Assembly: GCA_027858355.1 (NCBI GenBank)
Contig: JAQICW010000235.1
Span: 1-11,325 of the forward strand
Origin: Desulfobacula sp.
Lineage (GTDB): Bacteria; Desulfobacterota; Desulfobacteria; Desulfobacterales; Desulfobacteraceae
DNA length: 11,325 nt
Direction of reading: 5' to 3'
The position numbers and the translations under genes are program-made. Each line of letters starts with the position of its first letter. Position 1 is the first letter of the stretch. Below the pieces are notes generated by a model. The model worked only from the letters and a program-made list of their open reading frames with translations, was not told the origin of the DNA and searched no databases. Positions 8,000 through 11,325 of this stretch are shown here, piece after piece.

Positions 8000-8013
8000 A
8001 AATTTGCAAAATT
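8000..8013. promoter_or_regulatory. AT-rich dyad next to the operon -35, candidate regulator site
   Basis: AAATTTGCAAAATT is a 14-bp dyad with one mismatched pair, ending four bases upstream of the TTGACA of the operon promoter. Its core TTTGCAA recurs at 7925-7931, between the start of transcription and the regulator ATG. A size near 15 bp and AT-rich flanks suit an Lrp/AsnC protein, but in sequence this AT-rich, chance dyads are common. Confidence 0.3.
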
Positions 8014-8056
8014 CATGAAAAATCAAATTTTTTTAATAAAAATTAAGGTATTCCCT

Positions 8057-8071
8057 TTGGAGATTATCCAA
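8057..8071. promoter_or_regulatory. TTGGA-N5-TCCAA dyad upstream of lpdA, candidate Lrp/AsnC operator
   Basis: TTGGAGATTATCCAA is a perfect 5-bp inverted repeat around GATTA, 15 bp in all. E. coli Lrp consensus sites are also 15-bp partial palindromes with a central A/T-rich ATT. The dyad overlaps the place where the -35 of lpdA should be, and no good -35 hexamer is present there. This position would suit activation or repression by the regulator encoded next door. Confidence 0.4.
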
Positions 8072-8085
8072 GAGCTAAAAATGAT

Positions 8086-8096
8086 CATAATATAAT
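8086..8096 (+). promoter_or_regulatory. -10 region of the lpdA promoter
   Basis: TATAAT occurs exactly at 8091-8096, with an overlapping CATAAT at 8086-8091. No convincing -35 lies 16-18 bases upstream; the nearest is TTATCC at 8064-8069, inside the TTGGA/TCCAA dyad. Transcription from TATAAT would start at about 8102-8104, exactly where the structured leader begins. Confidence 0.5.
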
Positions 8097-8101
8097 AAAC
8101 T

Positions 8102-8190
8102 CAACTTTCGGAGTTGCCAGATTTGAGTGAAGTCTGTAAGGACTTAAGGCCGAAAGAGTAATAAAAGTATAACCATAATAAGACTGGAGA
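8102..8190 (+). promoter_or_regulatory. Structured 5' leader of lpdA, possible riboswitch-like element
   Basis: Several pairings are visible. A 7-bp helix CTTTCGG (8105-8111) with CCGAAAG (8150-8156) encloses a perfect hairpin AAGTC (8130-8134) with GACTT (8141-8145). A competing hairpin CAACT (8102-8106) with AGTTG (8112-8116) would break the 7-bp helix. AGACTGG (8181-8187), which runs into the lpdA Shine-Dalgarno GGAG (8186-8189), can pair with AGTCT (8131-8135) or CCAG (8117-8120). Mutually exclusive folds reaching the ribosome-binding site suggest translational control. No poly-U terminator is present. I cannot assign it confidently to a known class. Confidence 0.4.
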
Positions 8191-8195
8191 ATATA

Positions 8196-9629
8196 ATGCC
8201 AACAAAAGTTATTGTCATTGGAGGAGGTCCCGGAGGATATGTTGCTGCCTTAAGAGCCTCGGCTTTAGGAGGAGATGTAACACTCATTGAAATGGAAAAT
8301 CTGGGGGGTACCTGCCTGAATTGGGGTTGTATTCCATCAAAGATAATGAAAAATACAGCAGATATTTTTCTTAAATTTCTGAAAGCAGATAACTTTGGTA
8401 TCAAGGTTCAGGGAAGTGTAAGCCCTGACATGACAACATTGATGGAAAAAAAGGATAAGATTCTGGAGAGCCAGAGGCAAGGGATTGCCAACCTGTTGAA
8501 ACACAGCGGCGTTGTCCTGGAAATGGGCAGGGCTGTGATAAAATCCAAGGGAATTGTTGAGGTTATTTCAAATGATGATGATAAAAAAGAACTTGATTAT
8601 GACAAGCTTATTATTGCCACAGGAACAAAGCCTTTGAATGTTGCTGATTTCCCCTTTGATCATCATCATATCCTGTCATCCAATGACATCCTGCAATTGG
8701 ATGCAGTTCCTGAATCTCTTGTCATTGTTGGAGGCGGGGTGATTGGCTGTGAATTTGCCTGTATATTTTCAGCTTTAGGATCAAAGGTGACCGTTGTTGA
8801 GGCCATGTCAAGGCTGCTTCCCTTGCCTGCCGTTGATGAAGACTGTTCTAAATTATTGTTAAGGGAGATGAAAAAAAGAAAGATTGCTATTTTTTGTGAT
8901 ACCATTGTTAAATCATCTGATATAAAAGATGATCTGGTTTCCATCCATCTGGAATTATCTCCGTTTACGGATAATCCAAAACCAAAAAAATTAAAAACCA
9001 ATGTGATTGAAGCTCAAAAAATGGCTGTCTGTATTGGCAGATCTGCTTTATCTTCTGACCTGGGATTGGAAAATATCGGCCTTAAAACCACGCCCCAGGG
9101 CTGGATTCATGCCAATGAAAAATTGGAAACCAGTGTGCAAGGCGTTTATGCTATCGGTGATATTCTCGGCCCTGAAAAAGTGATGCTTGCCCATGTGGCC
9201 TCCCACGAAGGAATTATCGCTGCACAAAATGCAATGGGTGATGAAGGTATCATGGATTATGATGTGATTCCCGGGGCTATTTTTACCATGCCGGAAATCG
9301 GCATAGTTGGATTGAGTGAAACAGAAGCAAAGAAAAAAGGCTATGATGTGGAAGCATTCAGCGTTAATTTTCGAAGTCTTGGAAAAGCTCAGGCCATAGA
9401 TGAGCTGGCAGGAATTGCAAAAATGATCGTTGAAAAAGAATCCAATAAGGTTCTTGGGGTTCATTTAATCGGTGCCCATGCGACCGACCTTATTGCAGAA
9501 GCAACCCTTGCCATCCAAAAAGGATTGAGTGCAGCAGATATCGCCCACACCATTCATGCGCATCCCACACTGGCTGAGATCATGGGAGAAGTTTCTTTAA
9601 AAGCGTGTGGCAAGCCGATTCATGGTTGA
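8196..9629 (+). CDS. lpdA: Dihydrolipoyl dehydrogenase (L-protein / E3)
   Basis: Lpd reoxidises dihydrolipoyl groups, here that of GcvH, and passes the electrons through FAD to NAD+. The 477 residues show the FAD-binding GGGPGG (9-14), the redox-active disulfide GGTCLNWGCIPSK (C40 and C45), the IATGTKP motif near 145-155, an NAD-binding VIVGGGVIGCEFA, the second FAD motif VYAIGDILG, and the C-terminal dimer-interface dyad HAHPTLAE (H456, E461). Length is normal. The ATG at 8196 has GGAG at 8186-8189 with six bases of spacing. It is transcribed away from the regulator-gcv operon and shares its control region, so this copy probably serves the glycine cleavage system rather than a 2-oxoacid dehydrogenase, none of whose genes are in view. 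It converges with the sensor kinase gene across 31 bp. Confidence 0.97.
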   Translation: MPTKVIVIGGGPGGYVAALRASALGGDVTLIEMENLGGTCLNWGCIPSKIMKNTADIFLKFLKADNFGIKVQGSVSPDMTTLMEKKDKILESQRQGIANLLKHSGVVLEMGRAVIKSKGIVEVISNDDDKKELDYDKLIIATGTKPLNVADFPFDHHHILSSNDILQLDAVPESLVIVGGGVIGCEFACIFSALGSKVTVVEAMSRLLPLPAVDEDCSKLLLREMKKRKIAIFCDTIVKSSDIKDDLVSIHLELSPFTDNPKPKKLKTNVIEAQKMAVCIGRSALSSDLGLENIGLKTTPQGWIHANEKLETSVQGVYAIGDILGPEKVMLAHVASHEGIIAAQNAMGDEGIMDYDVIPGAIFTMPEIGIVGLSETEAKKKGYDVEAFSVNFRSLGKAQAIDELAGIAKMIVEKESNKVLGVHLIGAHATDLIAEATLAIQKGLSAADIAHTIHAHPTLAEIMGEVSLKACGKPIHG

Positions 9630-9660
9630 ATCTAATTAATATATTTTACTGGTGAAAAGG

Positions 9661-11160
9661 TTAAATTTTATATTCTGATTTTGGGAAATAGATGGAAAAG
9701 CAGGTGCCTTTATCAACTTCGCTTTCCACTTCAATGGTGCCGTGGTGAGCATCAACAATGCTTTTCACGATGGCAAGCCCAAGACCTGTCCCATTAATAT
9801 ATCGTGTTTTTTCAGTTTTAACACGACAAAATTTATCAAAAATATGCTCCAATTCCTTTTGCGGGATGCCCAAGCCCGTATCTGAAACCACAAGTTTCGC
9901 ATAATCACTCTTTTCATCGGCCCATATAGTTATTTTTCCACCATTTGGGCTATACCTGATGGCATTGGATATTAAATTCGACACCACTTCTTCAATGTTT
10001 ATAAGGTTTCCCATCATCCAAATCTCTTTTTTGGCCTTTTTCGTTGTCAAATGAATGGATTTGGAATCTGCCTTATCCTGGTAAAAAGCAATCTGATTTT
10101 TTATTAGCTCAATCAAATTTAGCTTTTCTCTCTCCTGGTTAATCAACCCTGATTCAATCTTGGAAAGATCCAGAAGCTCTGTTGAAAGTTTGGTTACTGA
10201 CTTGATTCGATTAGAACTTTTTTGTAATAGTTCTTTTTGTTTTTCTGTCAATTCACCTGCCAGCCCATCCAGAACAACATCTAGCTGCATGAGAATTGAG
10301 TTTAAAGGGCTTTTTATTTCATGGGCAACCATGGAGACAAAATCCGATTTTAATTGATCGATTTTCTTTAAGGCAGTAATATCGTGGAAAAGAGTAATGG
10401 AGCCTAAGTTTCTGTTAAGACGATCCCGAAACGGAATACACCTGACCCCAATGATGATATCCTCCTTTTCCTTTGAAAAAGGCATGGTAATCTCATCTGT
10501 AATCTCTGCTAATGTACCTTCCGGCTGATTAATGGCCTGATCTATCATATCCAGCAACCGGGGATCCTTTATAAACTCCGATATATTATGCCCGATGACA
10601 GAGGTTTTCCTACAGTCAATCATTTTTAAAAATGCCGGATTTGCCAGGGCAATTCTTTTTTGATTATCTGTTGTTAAAACACCATCTCTCAAGGTGTTGA
10701 TCATCACCCTCATTCTTGATTTTTCAGTTGTAATGTCCTGGAGCGTCCGAATAAATTCAATGGCTTTGCTGATAACAATTCTTAATTCCTGGGGTGAAAA
10801 AGGTTTTGATAAGAAATCAAAGGCTCCCTTTTTCATTGTTTCAATGGAGTGTTCAAGGGTTGCATATCCGGTAATGATGATCACCACTGTATCAGGATGA
10901 CGTGATTTCACATCAGTCAGAACATCCAGCCCGGACATCCCAGGCATCATTAAATCCAGCAAAATGATATCAAAATGTTTTTCTTCAATCATTTTCAACC
11001 CTTTGATACCGTTTCCAGCCACCTCAACATCACATCCTTCTTCAGTCAATAATCTTTGACAGGCCTTCTGAATACGCACTTCATCATCCACCACCAGAAC
11101 CCGTGGCCGGAAAAAAATATCCTTTACACTGTTTTTAATGGAATCTTTAATATTATTCAT
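9661..11160 (-). CDS. Soluble hybrid sensor histidine kinase (REC-PAS-HisKA-HATPase)
   Basis: This 499-residue signalling protein has, in order: a receiver domain (about 20-135; acidic pocket D25/D26, phospho-acceptor D69, T97, K119), a PAS domain (about 148-265; starts MINTLRDGVLTTD, ends LFHDITALKK), a HisKA dimerisation domain with phospho-histidine H280 in VAHEIKSPLNS, and an HATPase domain with N box NLISNA (395-400), G1 DTGLG (427-431) and G2 GTGLGLA (457-463). There is no signal peptide or membrane segment, so it acts in the cytoplasm. A receiver at the N-terminus suggests that it is phosphorylated by another kinase. The immediately upstream gene ends like a histidine kinase, and the 42-bp gap suggests they are co-transcribed. 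No output regulator is in view, and I see no functional link to the glycine cleavage genes. Confidence 0.93.
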   Translation of the reverse strand: MNNIKDSIKNSVKDIFFRPRVLVVDDEVRIQKACQRLLTEEGCDVEVAGNGIKGLKMIEEKHFDIILLDLMMPGMSGLDVLTDVKSRHPDTVVIIITGYATLEHSIETMKKGAFDFLSKPFSPQELRIVISKAIEFIRTLQDITTEKSRMRVMINTLRDGVLTTDNQKRIALANPAFLKMIDCRKTSVIGHNISEFIKDPRLLDMIDQAINQPEGTLAEITDEITMPFSKEKEDIIIGVRCIPFRDRLNRNLGSITLFHDITALKKIDQLKSDFVSMVAHEIKSPLNSILMQLDVVLDGLAGELTEKQKELLQKSSNRIKSVTKLSTELLDLSKIESGLINQEREKLNLIELIKNQIAFYQDKADSKSIHLTTKKAKKEIWMMGNLINIEEVVSNLISNAIRYSPNGGKITIWADEKSDYAKLVVSDTGLGIPQKELEHIFDKFCRVKTEKTRYINGTGLGLAIVKSIVDAHHGTIEVESEVDKGTCFSIYFPKSEYKI

Positions 11161-11202
11161 GATTATTCTATTCTCAGTTTAAATTATCATATTTTTGAGG
11201 AG

Positions 11203-11325
11203 TTATGGCTTACACAAGGACAGCCCATTTTCCGAGGCAAGGTACATGGGAAATTCAACAACAAAGGTTGTTCCCTGGGAACCTGTTTTTTTGACAGAAA
11301 TTTTCGCTCTATGTTCCTCAATAAG
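11203..11325 (-). CDS. Histidine kinase, C-terminal fragment (continues beyond the window)
   Basis: The reverse strand is open from the window edge to a TAA at 11205-11203, giving the last 40 residues of a protein. They read like the end of an HATPase domain: IIEEH-type helix (LIEEHRAKISV), then SQGTTFVVEFP, which matches the usual G-T-T-F-x-x-x-x-P ending of sensor kinases, then a 14-residue tail. The rest of the gene is outside the window, so sensor type and any membrane segments cannot be judged. It lies 42 bp upstream of the REC-PAS kinase on the same strand. Confidence 0.7.
   Translation of the reverse strand, partial: LIEEHRAKISVKKTGSQGTTFVVEFPMYLASENGLSLCKP

Noticed and set aside
8012..8019. 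TTCATGAA palindrome (and ATGATCAT at 8081-8088)
   Set aside because: Both are 8-bp palindromes in very AT-rich DNA, where chance occurrence is likely. Neither has a second copy or a clear position relative to a promoter element beyond overlap with the lpdA -10.
8666..9464. Two long reverse-strand frames within lpdA
   Set aside because: Both are antisense to a complete, motif-rich dihydrolipoyl dehydrogenase and lack start signals.
9617..9646. Possible terminator at the lpdA end (GATTC/GAATC with an AT-rich tail)
   Set aside because: The stem is only 5 bp, overlaps the last codons, and is followed by mixed A/T rather than a U run, so it is too weak to call.
1..11325. CRISPR arrays, tRNA or rRNA genes, phage or toxin-antitoxin modules
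   Set aside because: No regularly spaced direct repeats, cloverleaf sequences, rRNA segments or matching small ORF pairs were seen. Almost all of the window is accounted for by conserved metabolic and signalling genes.

Overview
The window looks like chromosome from an AT-rich anaerobic bacterium of the Desulfobacterota, closest in style to Desulfobacteraceae. This is inferred from the layout (split P-protein, gcvT-gcvH-gcvPA-gcvPB-lipB-lipA with a divergent lpd), from the GcvT variant, and from the neighbouring cytoplasmic sensor kinases. No taxonomic marker gene is present, so the placement is tentative.

Left end (1-1280, + strand): a 5'-truncated pyruvate kinase. The reading frame resembles pyruvate kinase only from about base 117 onward. 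The first ~85-100 residues of the family, with the K+/phosphate-binding residues, are absent, and the first ~115 bases are unrelated sequence with a strong GC palindrome and a small unidentified reverse-strand ORF. This looks like a rearrangement or insertion junction.

Centre (1299-7900, - strand): a tightly packed transcription unit read right to left: an Lrp/AsnC-family regulator, gcvT, gcvH, gcvPA, gcvPB, lipB, lipA. It encodes the T, H and two-subunit P proteins of the glycine cleavage system plus the two enzymes that build lipoyl groups on GcvH. Spacings run from short gaps to overlaps, and a good sigma70-type promoter (7968-7996) lies in front of the regulator. A 12-bp tandem repeat sits between lipB and lipA.

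Divergent gene (8196-9629, + strand): dihydrolipoyl dehydrogenase, the L-protein, completes the system. The 295-bp AT-rich region between it and the regulator holds both promoters, two dyads that are candidate regulator sites, and a ~90-nt lpdA leader with several mutually exclusive base-pairings that could involve the ribosome-binding site. This leader is the best candidate in the window for something undescribed.

Right end (9661-11325, - strand): a soluble REC-PAS-HisKA-HATPase histidine kinase, preceded by the C-terminal tail of a second histidine kinase that continues past the window edge.

Working together, GcvP decarboxylates glycine onto lipoyl-GcvH, GcvT passes the C1 unit to tetrahydrofolate, and Lpd reoxidises the lipoyl arm. 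LipB and LipA make the lipoyl group. In anaerobes the same enzymes can run in reverse to make glycine, but nothing here fixes the direction.
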